DNA of 64,000 nucleotides from NCBI RefSeq assembly GCF_900111155.1, contig NZ_FOGG01000012.1:1-64000 (forward strand), given 5' to 3'. The position numbers were made by a program, and so were the translations under genes. This stretch comes from Pedobacter rhizosphaerae (GTDB taxonomy: Bacteria; Bacteroidota; Bacteroidia; Sphingobacteriales; Sphingobacteriaceae). The notes below the pieces were generated by a model that saw nothing but the letters and a program-made list of their open reading frames with translations, made no database searches and was not told the DNA's origin. Below, piece after piece: positions 40,401-46,537 of the stretch; position 1 is the stretch's first letter; each line of letters begins with the position of its first letter.

Positions 40401-40670
40401 GGCAATGCAAAATTCTCTGATCGTTGGATAGAAGATGGTTCTTATTTAAGGTTGCGTACAGTTACTGTTACCTATAATGTGCCACTTAAATTAAAATCTA
40501 TTAAGTACGCTAAAGTATATGCTACAGGGAATAATTTATTAACGATTACCAATTATTTGGGTTACGACCCGGAGTTTAGCAGTTCTGGCAGTTTATTTAC
40601 ACAAGGTGTGGATACGACTTTGGAACCACAATTCAGGTCGTTTCAATTGGGCGTAAGGGTTGGATTATAA
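37410..40670 (+). CDS. susC: SusC/RagA-family TonB-linked outer-membrane transporter (copy 2)
   Basis: This 1086-residue receptor has a leader ending VAQAQ, a regulatory-like domain (VRGIVLDGNTNKPLVGVNV), a plug with ISILKDAVGAAVYGVRGANG and a barrel ending FQLGVRVGL. It is clearly different in sequence from copy 1, so this is not a recent duplication. ATG 37437 would give a shorter leader (MYSFTTIKKVCVLL...) and is a plausible alternative start. Its upstream FAS1 partner ends 2 bp earlier; the SusD partner follows. Confidence 0.95.
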   Translation: MNLALKKNTMYSFTTIKKVCVLLVCSLVFGFVAQAQEVDSVETKTDTTTVKVKARTVKGEKVRGIVLDGNTNKPLVGVNVTVPGFNAAISDEKGRFTIVVPDFNATIILSATGFQTKVLPVYKEKELKTKLYPVSYTSVYNEVLTPLGTESQSRSIAAVSNIGLQNIWANNSENPMSYVQGRAAGVKSTRRSGTPGIGADVLIRGFNSLYGTNQPLYVVDGMIYDANSYGVSLTKGHINNPLQFIDVKDIENISILKDAVGAAVYGVRGANGVVMITTNRAHDLATNIDFAVNSGVNLRPKNLPVMNAADHRLYLSDILKSQGLSNTAIAAKPYMNESPTNPDYFKYHNETDWQDQVLRTSFDQNYFLKVTGGDNIAKYALSAAYSRDKGVIDSTDLLKYSTRFNSDLNLTKKLQGTTSLSFTYTEQRLKDQGIAPATNPLFLALVKSPFMARNEIDAFGAVSPNLADYDTLQVSNPRALIEKGQNFKKAYRFFGNINFDFTFNKNFKLSNLTGLTYDKSQETLFVPRKGVTNDTLSNYVGDSRLGTQVSRFFSFFNDFRLTFDKSIGKHSKIHAIAGFRYSQSESEQDFALGYNSATDELISIGNSNAAFRTFGGDIGKWRTLNNYLSANYSYADKYLVNFSMAVDGSSRFGYKEGQGFMNFDDGLRINGNRFAVLPAIGAAWVISSEPFMRNLNRVDLLKLRMSYGLVGNDDVGNYTARKYYISQNLFGMRGVITGNYANPNLQWETVRKFNLGIDGSFFSERLSISVDYWRNSTKDMLTYQLVNSVGGTASYLNNNGGMNTQGGDLALNGRILNKKFKWDAGLTIGTSTNKVSNLPGGNSVITSFAGGTYITSEGKSANQFYGLRTNGVYTTNAEAAEAGLSIRNSQGALVPFTGGDVRFIDTNGDKIIDDNDRTVIGNPNSYFFGSMNNTFTYKNWSMDALITFVGGNDIYNYTRAQLESGSTYYNQTQNINNRWKGEGQVTDVPKATYGDPMGNAKFSDRWIEDGSYLRLRTVTVTYNVPLKLKSIKYAKVYATGNNLLTITNYLGYDPEFSSSGSLFTQGVDTTLEPQFRSFQLGVRVGL

Positions 40671-40686
40671 TTTAGAAAGATTAATC

Positions 40687-42417
40687 ATGAAGATGAATTT
40701 AAATAAAAAAATTGCATCACTTTTAATATTAGGTGTTTTATCGGTTGGTTCATGGTCGTGTAGAAAAATGCTCGATGTACCTACAGAAGATAAATTAGAT
40801 AGCATTAACGGTTTCAAAAACTTATCAGATGCAGATGCTGCCGTAATTGGAATATACGGTCAGTTTCAGGGACTGGAAAAGCTCTACATTCTTCAAAATG
40901 AATTAAGAGGTGATCTGGTTGATGTAACCAGCCGATCGAGTGCAGATTTGCAGGAATTATCATCGCATACCACTAGTCGTACCAATCCTTACGTAGATCC
41001 AAGACCGTATTATCAGGTGATCGTAAACTGTAACGACGTGCTCAAAAATTTTGATGCCATGAAGGCAAATCTGAGAATGAGTGTAGACGATTATAACAAA
41101 CGTTATTCGGATATCGCGGCATTAAGAAGCTGGATTTACCTGCAATTGGGGATCCAGTACGGTAGCATACCTTACATCACGGAGCCATTTAAATCTGTAG
41201 ATGATTTTAACAATTTGGCCAGCTACCCGAAAACTACGTTCGATGAGTTGCTCGATAAATTAATTGCTTTTAATGAAGCTTTACCCTATAAAGAGGCTTA
41301 CGCTTATCCATCTGGAAGTTCGCTGTATGTTACCATTGACGGAAATTCTACACAAAAGCTCTTCATTTCAAAGGCCTTCCTTTTAGGTGATCTTTATTTG
41401 TGGAAGGGTAATTATATCAAGGCCGCAGAGAACTATGCTAAATTGATGAACGCTGAAAATAACTCGGGTGATAACTTCAGATTTAATTTTTACAAGATTA
41501 ATAATTTCACCGATGCAACCTACGCCAACTTGGCCGTTCAGTACACGAGGAGCCAGGATGAATCTAGCTTATTGAATAGTACGGAAGCAGGCTGGAGGGC
41601 GATCTTCGGTTTGCCAACCACCCTCAGCGCCTGGGGATCGGAATGGTTTTGGGCCATGCCTTTTAATCCTGCATTTAAGCCGGTAAATCCAATGCTCGAT
41701 TTATGTTCACCATTAAAAAGCTATCAAATTAAGCCATCGCAGGCAATAAAGGATTTATGGAATAGTCAAACGGCTAACAATGGAATTCCCTACGACCCAA
41801 GAAGTAAACTTTCTTTTAACACTTCTGCCATGGGCGATGCGATTACCAAACTGACAGATAATGGTGGGAAATGGGGTATTTATCGCGCAGCCTTATTACA
41901 CCTTCGTTTTTCTGAGGCCGCTAACCGGGATGGGCAAACTAAACTGGGCTGGGCATTTTTAAATATTGGCTTAAATAGAACTTATTATGTAGGCACATTT
42001 TTGGCAGGTGCCATGTCGCCGGTTTCTGTTGCAGAATTAAATACCATGATTACCCCGTATCCGCAAGATTCACCTTATTACTTTGATGCCAGAAAAAATA
42101 ACGACGTTTCGGGTACCTGGTATCGCAGCTGCGGGATTAGAACCCGTGCTAACGTAACCCCAATTGATGTGAGCTTTCAAACCAATGTGGTTGGTCTAGA
42201 AGGTAAATTAATTGAAGAAGCCGCTTTAGAATTGGCTTTTGAGGGTAACCGTTGGCCAGATTTAGTTCGCATTGCACGCCGTCAGAACAATCCAGCTTTT
42301 TTGGCCGATCGCATTTATCAAAAATTATTAAAAGCGGGCAATCCTAACGCAGCAAGTGTTAGACAAAAGTTAATGGACCCGGCAAACTGGTACTTACCGT
42401 TCGACTGGAGTAAATAA
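40687..42417 (+). CDS. susD: SusD/RagB-family glycan-binding lipoprotein (copy 2)
   Basis: This 576-residue lipoprotein has a lipobox-like GSWSC with C25 followed by RKMLDVPTED, typical of SusD. Seen: the C-terminal signature GKLIEEAALELAFEGNRWPD. The ATG at 40687 is chosen because the reading from 40660 overlaps susC and has no leader. It ends the uptake operon; a hairpin with a T-run starts 14 bp after the stop. A 28-bp piece of its 3' part reappears in the downstream intergenic repeat (42591-42618). Confidence 0.94.
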   Translation: MKMNLNKKIASLLILGVLSVGSWSCRKMLDVPTEDKLDSINGFKNLSDADAAVIGIYGQFQGLEKLYILQNELRGDLVDVTSRSSADLQELSSHTTSRTNPYVDPRPYYQVIVNCNDVLKNFDAMKANLRMSVDDYNKRYSDIAALRSWIYLQLGIQYGSIPYITEPFKSVDDFNNLASYPKTTFDELLDKLIAFNEALPYKEAYAYPSGSSLYVTIDGNSTQKLFISKAFLLGDLYLWKGNYIKAAENYAKLMNAENNSGDNFRFNFYKINNFTDATYANLAVQYTRSQDESSLLNSTEAGWRAIFGLPTTLSAWGSEWFWAMPFNPAFKPVNPMLDLCSPLKSYQIKPSQAIKDLWNSQTANNGIPYDPRSKLSFNTSAMGDAITKLTDNGGKWGIYRAALLHLRFSEAANRDGQTKLGWAFLNIGLNRTYYVGTFLAGAMSPVSVAELNTMITPYPQDSPYYFDARKNNDVSGTWYRSCGIRTRANVTPIDVSFQTNVVGLEGKLIEEAALELAFEGNRWPDLVRIARRQNNPAFLADRIYQKLLKAGNPNAASVRQKLMDPANWYLPFDWSK

Positions 42418-42430
42418 ACGCTATTTTTTA

Positions 42431-42466
42431 ACTGGTTGGTGGTTTCATCAACCAGTTTTTATTTTC
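42431..42466 (+). terminator. Intrinsic-type terminator of the FAS1/SusCD operon
   Basis: ACTGGTTGGTG and CATCAACCAGT pair as an 11-bp stem with a 4-nt loop (42431-42456), followed at once by TTTTTATTTT. It is also a copy of the CTGG...CCAG hairpin of the composite repeat family. Confidence 0.85.
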
Positions 42467-42875
42467 CTATTGGTTGGTCTCCCCACCAACCAGTTTTCTT
42501 CGTTTCAATATTCGTCATGCTGAATTTATTTCAGCATCACCTTCTGGCGCAAGCGTCCCGCTTGTGACCAAAACCCAATGTGTTAGTATTGAAGGTAAAT
42601 TAATTGAAGAGGCCGCTTGCTCTACTGGATGGTCTCCCCACCGACCAGTTTTCATCGCTTTGTATCCGTTATGCTGAATTTATTTCAGCATCTTTAAAAT
42701 AAGGCCTTGAAAAAAGTATAGGTTGACGTGCGTGTTAGAAATCCATTTGCTCTACTTGTTGGTGTCACCACCGACCAGTTTTCATCGCTTTGTATCCGTC
42801 TTGCTGAATTTATTTCAGCATCTTTAAAATAAAGCTCTGAAACAAGTCCAGGGTGACGTGCGTGTTAGAGCTTTA
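42467..42875. repeat. Composite repeat array (CTGG/CCAG hairpins alternating with CTGAA/TTCAG palindromes)
   Basis: Hairpins TGGTTGGT...ACCAACCA (42471-42492), GGATGGT...ACCGACCAG (about 42627-42650) and GTTGGTG...CACCGACC (about 42764-42780) alternate with palindromes CTGAATTTATTTCAG (from about 42519, 42673 and 42803), the last two with the CAGGGTGACGTGCGTGTTAG tail or its variant. A further small palindrome, CAAGCGTCCCGCTTG, is at 42550-42564. These are the same two elements as at 1-388. No gene is seen in 42418-42909. Confidence 0.8.
42591..42618 (+). pseudogene. Short susD fragment inside the repeat array
   Basis: 28 bp starting GAAGGTAAATTAATTGAAGA match 42199-42226 of the susD copy 2 gene with one difference (A to G). 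In the gene they encode EGKLIEEAA, part of the conserved SusD C-terminus. Flanks are repeat sequence. It is best read as a scrap of duplicated susD. Confidence 0.55.
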
Positions 42876-42909
42876 CGGTATATTTTACGCCATATCCCGC
42901 TAATCCAGA

Positions 42910-43398
42910 TTAAACCCTTTCCTTTTTCTTCAAAAGGTCTTCGTGATAAGCAAGAATCTTATTGAGGGCTGTTAAGGTTACTTCCAGCTCTTCTGCACCA
43001 ACAATTTCACTGTAAATCTCATTCATTTTCAACACATCACTATTGGCCTCATAAATCAGTTTTTTGCCCTCATCGGTCAGGATTAGTACATCACTACGCT
43101 TATCAACTTCATTCGTTTTACTCGTGATCATGCCTAACTTCTCTAGCTCCTTTATCGTTCGGCTGATATTCTGTTTAGTGATCATCGACTTTCTCGATAA
43201 CTCAGAAGGGGTAGAGCCATCAATACCAATATTACAGATAATTGGCCAGTAGGATAATTTCATTCCGCCCCAGCTGGGTCTTACATTCAGATGCGACCAG
43301 GAGTCGAGGTGTTTGCGAAGATTGAAAATAAGGCGCTGCCAATTTCTATCCTGCATGGCCTCCATTTCCCTTATTTTCTCATCTATGTGCTTTTCCAT
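42910..43398 (-). CDS. MarR-family transcriptional regulator
   Basis: This 162-residue cytoplasmic regulator has the winged-helix core of MarR: helices around STPSELSRKSMITKQNISRTIKELEKLG (about 65-90, recognition helix) and the wing KTNEVDKRSDVLILTDEGKKL, whose DKRS...LT pattern is the family hallmark. ATG 43398 is preferred because the longer reading from 43431 runs into the operator-like palindrome. It is divergent from a 76-residue protein; the shared 154-bp gap holds nested palindromes. Known: MarR proteins usually repress themselves and their divergent neighbour. No link to the sugar genes is visible. Confidence 0.92.
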   Translation of the reverse strand: MEKHIDEKIREMEAMQDRNWQRLIFNLRKHLDSWSHLNVRPSWGGMKLSYWPIICNIGIDGSTPSELSRKSMITKQNISRTIKELEKLGMITSKTNEVDKRSDVLILTDEGKKLIYEANSDVLKMNEIYSEIVGAEELEVTLTALNKILAYHEDLLKKKERV

Positions 43399-43423
43399 AA
43401 AGCAAAAATAAAAATAAAATTTT

Positions 43424-43464
43424 GTAATCATTGATTATTATTTAGTAATAATTGATTACTTTTG
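43424..43464 (+). promoter_or_regulatory. MarR operator candidate overlapping a divergent promoter
   Basis: Outer arms GTAATCA (43424-43430) and TGATTAC (43453-43459) and inner arms ATTATTA (43434-43440) and TAATAAT (43446-43452) form a nested inverted repeat; TAATCATTGATTA (43425-43437) is itself palindromic. TACTTTTG (43457-43464) matches TAnnTTTG and would drive the plus-strand gene at 43553. Confidence 0.65.
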
Positions 43465-43552
43465 TTCGCCCGAAGATATTTCAACCTTTATTGGTGAAAA
43501 TGACTGCGGTATTTAAGAGAAGATTTTAAAAAGAAGAACTATTTATACACAT

Positions 43553-43783
43553 ATGTCAAAATATATAATCATCATGTACACCAAAATCACCAGAAAGGAA
43601 GAGGTAGAATTGGTTTCGAACTGCCTTCTGGCATTTGAAGATATCAGCGAGTGGACGATAGATTTATCAGATAGCGATAATGTACTCAGGATAGCTGCGC
43701 ATACCGAAATTGGCTCGGCTGTACATCATTCTCTAAATACTGCAGGTGTGAAATCAACACTCATGGAGGTATTTCAAAACTAA
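43553..43783 (+). CDS. Small protein divergent from MarR, ferredoxin-like/HMA-like fold suspected
   Basis: This 76-residue protein (69 if started at the second ATG, 43574) has the pattern beta-alpha-beta-beta-alpha: MYTKITRKEEVELVSNCL, then WTIDLSDSDNVLRIAAH, then a short helix and LMEVF. That resembles small HMA-like proteins common in Bacteroidota, but the CxxC metal motif is missing, so metal binding is doubtful. The palindrome-bearing promoter it shares with marR suggests it is the regulator's target. Function unknown. Confidence 0.7.
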   Translation: MSKYIIIMYTKITRKEEVELVSNCLLAFEDISEWTIDLSDSDNVLRIAAHTEIGSAVHHSLNTAGVKSTLMEVFQN

Positions 43784-43895
43784 CATTGCCTAAAAGAGAA
43801 TATGCAAGAATATCAGTAATTAATTGAAGAAAATTAAGCAGTAGAAAATTTTTATCCCATGTTACTGTTCTTTAATTTCCTCATCCCTAATTCTA

Positions 43896-43975
43896 TCATT
43901 CTTTCAATCACTCATTCAATATTCACTCATTCACTCATTCAGTCATTCACTCATTCAATTACTCACTCATTCAAT
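43896..43975. repeat. Simple repeat of ACTCATTC units
   Basis: About 80 bp consist of degenerate 8-12-bp units such as CACTCATTCA and CAGTCATTCA. It runs into the stop codon (TGA, complement of 43971-43973) of the minus-strand GH43 gene, so repeat length change could alter that gene's end. The rest of 43784-43970 shows nothing else. Confidence 0.8.
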
Positions 43976-45392
43976 AACTAATTATTAGTTTATCTACCGT
44001 AATCGTATTTGCCGTACTGCCATAATTCGATTTCCGCTTATCAGACCAATTTGGACGTTCCCCGGCAACAGATACTGTTAAAGTGTATGCTCCATGGGGT
44101 AGAATAGGACTGAGGTATACCAAGCCTGCGATTGGTGTTTTACTGTAGAGGTCTACTAAGTTTTGATTGATGAGTTTTCCTTTTTTATTTCGAAGGATAA
44201 TCTTTGCATAGCCATTATCTGGCAAAGCCAAGCTGTGTAAGCCAATCTGTTTCCCATGAAAAGAATAACTGAAAGAATCGTTTTTGTTAGTCGCTCTGCT
44301 TATAGAGATGGTATCTGAAAGATGCGCCCATTTACCCTTATAGTGAATCCCTTTGTCGGAATTTTCAATTACTTTGAAATTGGTTTTGGCCAGGGTAGCT
44401 TCTCCTGTTTCCAAATTCACCTGCCAGCCTTGCAGGTATTGTGGGATGGATATTGATGTACCAGATATGGTTAAAGGCTGCCATACATAAGTTGCAGCAG
44501 ATAATTGCCTTGGGTACGACCATCTGTCGCCCATGAACATAAAAGTAGTGTCTTTGGTGCCCTCAATTGGCAATACAAACGTAGCTTGCGAATTCCAGGT
44601 TAAACTACCTTTAGGGGCAAATAAACCCTGTGAAGTCCATGGGCCACTCAAAGAACTGGCTGTGTAATAGTAATTATCGTTCTTTTCCCAGCTGGTTAGG
44701 TTAGAACCGATAAAAAAATAGGTATTTCCTTTGCGGAACAAGGTAGGCGATTCAAAGCCAGAAGTAAGTTGCTTATTGGTTTCCGCTACAATCGATCGAT
44801 AATCATCTGCCAACTGGTGAATCACGCCCCCATGTGTGAGAATATAGCCCTTACCATCATGATCCTGAAAAGTGCCCATATCCCATTTTTTGATGGGCTT
44901 ACCGTTAAACAAGATCGCGCCTTTAAATTGATAGGGACCAGTAATGTTCCTGGAAGTGGCATAGCCCACAAATTGATCCTTATAACCTACGGTATCTACG
45001 TGCATAAACATAAAGTACTCGCCGGAATGTGGATTTTTCATCACTTTTACCCTTTCACCCACCCGATTAGGGCCTAGTTTACCACTTGCTTGCAGCGGTA
45101 GGGCAATACTTTCAAACTTCCAGTTGTAGAGGTCATTTGAAGAATAGCAATTGAAGCCCGCAAAAGCATTACTCGTATCGCTATGTGCTTCTCCAAATAG
45201 ATAAAACTTGCCATTATCCCTGATGATATTTGCTCCGTGTGCACTCAGTACCTTCCCATTTTGATCGTACCAGGGAATACCAGAATAAATGGCATCGGTA
45301 TTACCCGGTTGTTGGGCAAATGAAATAGCAGCATTCAGGATAAAGAAAAATATAAAGCCTGTATAAATTTTGGTGTAAAGCCCACTAAGCAT
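43971..45392 (-). CDS. GH43 enzyme resembling subfamily 24 exo-beta-1,3-galactanases
   Basis: This 473-residue secreted enzyme has leader MLSGLYTKIYTGFIFFFILN... ending SFAQ. Seen: WYDQNGKVLSAHGANIIRDN then GKFYLFGE, the opening typical of the GH43_24 exo-beta-1,3-galactanase group (AHG near the start and Glu after the YxFGE strand), a five-bladed propeller to about residue 330, and a C-terminal beta-sandwich (about 340-473) that may bind sugar. Known: this group cuts beta-1,3-galactan of arabinogalactan. ATG 45392 is chosen; the longer reading crosses the promoter and a REP palindrome. A -7 element TATATTTG (complement of 45413-45420) precedes it. Confidence 0.82.
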   Translation of the reverse strand: MLSGLYTKIYTGFIFFFILNAAISFAQQPGNTDAIYSGIPWYDQNGKVLSAHGANIIRDNGKFYLFGEAHSDTSNAFAGFNCYSSNDLYNWKFESIALPLQASGKLGPNRVGERVKVMKNPHSGEYFMFMHVDTVGYKDQFVGYATSRNITGPYQFKGAILFNGKPIKKWDMGTFQDHDGKGYILTHGGVIHQLADDYRSIVAETNKQLTSGFESPTLFRKGNTYFFIGSNLTSWEKNDNYYYTASSLSGPWTSQGLFAPKGSLTWNSQATFVLPIEGTKDTTFMFMGDRWSYPRQLSAATYVWQPLTISGTSISIPQYLQGWQVNLETGEATLAKTNFKVIENSDKGIHYKGKWAHLSDTISISRATNKNDSFSYSFHGKQIGLHSLALPDNGYAKIILRNKKGKLINQNLVDLYSKTPIAGLVYLSPILPHGAYTLTVSVAGERPNWSDKRKSNYGSTANTITVDKLIISY

Positions 45393-45412
45393 GATAGGAT
45401 ATTTGGTTAATT

Positions 45413-45450
45413 CAAATATAAACCATTGCAATTTTAAGCCCATCCTGTAC
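45413..45450 (-). promoter_or_regulatory. Half activator site plus perfect -7 element before the GH43_24-like gene
   Basis: On the minus strand GTACAGGATG (complement of 45441-45450) is followed after exactly 20 bp by TATATTTG, a perfect TAnnTTTG (45413-45420), then AATTAACCAAATAT. Only the promoter-proximal half of the direct repeat is kept; the distal half is replaced by a REP palindrome starting at 45455. Confidence 0.65.
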
Positions 45451-45454
45451 TCCC

Positions 45455-45541
45455 ATGGTTCGTGACCCACGAACCATCATAGAGAACCATTATAAATTTA
45501 TTTATTATTGATTGTGGTCCCGTTGTTCGTGTCCCACGAAC
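45455..45541. repeat. Two REP palindromes upstream of the RAYT gene
   Basis: ATGGTTCGTG-acc-CACGAACCAT (45455-45477) is perfect; GTTCGTG-tcc-CACGAAC (45525-45541) is the second. A shared spacer text, TTATTATTGATTGTGGT, precedes the second copy and also precedes REPs downstream of the transposase gene. Confidence 0.88.
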
Positions 45542-45644
45542 CATCATTTGTGCCTGATAAACGAAATCATGGTAAGCTGATTCACTAGCATTTGTGATTT
45601 TAATCCTTTAAAAAATCCCTATATTAGTGATCATCACCTATTGT

Positions 45645-45696
45645 CATATGCTATCCCAGATTTATATCATAAATCTAGTAAAACTGATAGCATATG
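45645..45696 (+). promoter_or_regulatory. Stem-loop covering the RAYT start codon
   Basis: CATATGCTATC (45645-45655) and GATAGCATATG (45686-45696) are perfect 11-bp arms; between them AGATTTAT-atc-ATAAATCT (45658-45676) forms a perfect inner hairpin. The start codon ATG (45694-45696) lies inside the right arm, so the folded mRNA would hide it. Confidence 0.7.
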
Positions 45697-46260
45697 CGAC
45701 CTAAAATCAGGGTATTTAAAGTGGAACGTAATTCAAAGATGGTCTTGAATAAGGCTTATTTTTGGACTTCTACCATAAAAGATTGGATAAAACTTTTGCA
45801 GCCAGAGAGCTATAAGCAGTTAATCATCGAAACGCTAAAAGATCTGGTAGACCGGAAATTGATTAAGATTTACGCCTTCGTCATTATGCCTAACCATGTG
45901 CATATAGTTTGGAAAAACATAGCGCTTAATGGTAAGGAAATGCCTGCTGCATCATTTAACAAGAAGATAGCCCACGAAATTTTAAAAGATTTAAAGTTAA
46001 ATAATCAAAAAATGTTGCAACATTTTATGGTACAAGAGCATTCCCGGTCATTTAGAATATGGCAACGCGATGCCTTAGCGATTTTGATGGATAACCGGGG
46101 GAAATTAGAACAGAAAATAAGTTACATTCATAGAAATCCTTTACAAGAAATGTGGAATTTGGTTGCTTTTTCAGTGGATTATAAATGGAGTTCTGCCAAA
46201 TTTTACCATGATGGCATCGATGAATTTCAAATATTAACGCATTACATGGATTTGTTATAA
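45694..46260 (+). CDS. REP-associated tyrosine transposase (RAYT, Y1/HUH family)
   Basis: This 188-residue single-strand DNA endonuclease belongs to the TnpA_REP group. Seen: the HUH motif in FVIMPNHVHIVW (H68, H70), the catalytic-Tyr context ISYIHRNPL with Y144, and the C-terminal DYKWSSAKFYHDG typical of RAYTs. Known: RAYTs are related to IS200/IS605 transposases, are domesticated, do not carry their own left/right ends, and are linked to the spread of REP palindromes. Two REPs lie upstream and four downstream with the same core as the cluster at 16947-17060. The start codon sits in a strong stem-loop. It appears intact. Confidence 0.95.
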   Translation: MRPKIRVFKVERNSKMVLNKAYFWTSTIKDWIKLLQPESYKQLIIETLKDLVDRKLIKIYAFVIMPNHVHIVWKNIALNGKEMPAASFNKKIAHEILKDLKLNNQKMLQHFMVQEHSRSFRIWQRDALAILMDNRGKLEQKISYIHRNPLQEMWNLVAFSVDYKWSSAKFYHDGIDEFQILTHYMDLL

Positions 46261-46267
46261 TTGTACC

Positions 46268-46441
46268 ATGGTCCGTGTCTCACGGGCCATGAATTAAAAC
46301 TTACTTGTTTATTATCGATTGTGGTTCGTGCGCCACGAACCTCGGGATCATAATTTGTTTTTGATATGCTGTCGTATAGTCCGTAGCCCACGGACCATCA
46401 AAAATTATTTATTATCGATTGTGATTCGTGCGCCACGAACC
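46268..46441. repeat. Four REP palindromes downstream of the RAYT gene
   Basis: ATGGTCCGTG-tct-CACGGGCCAT (46268-46290), GGTTCGTG-cgc-CACGAACC (46323-46341), GTCCGTAgccCACGGAC (46379-46395, one mismatch) and GATTCGTG-cgc-CACGAACC (46423-46441). The second and fourth are preceded by TTATTATCGATTGTG. Two sequence classes (TTCGTG and TCCGTG cores) are mixed. Confidence 0.88.
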
Positions 46442-46483
46442 ACGGATCTCAAACCACTCACAAAAAGTATTTTTAAATAATCG

Positions 46484-46512
46484 TTGATTTAACGTTTATT
46501 TTTTTATTTTTG
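46484..46512 (+). promoter_or_regulatory. Consensus-type Bacteroidota promoter for the GH43/GH27 operon
   Basis: TTG (46484-46486), 18-bp spacer, TATTTTTG (46505-46512), then ATTTAACCAAATATG. It matches TTG/TAnnTTTG and has no ACAGGAT direct repeat, so this unit may be under different control. Confidence 0.65.
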
Positions 46513-46537
46513 ATTTAACCAAATATGATAACCAGAA

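Noticed and set aside
42474-42677. A 67-codon open frame on the plus strand
   Set aside because: It is made of palindromic repeats plus the susD scrap; no independent protein features.
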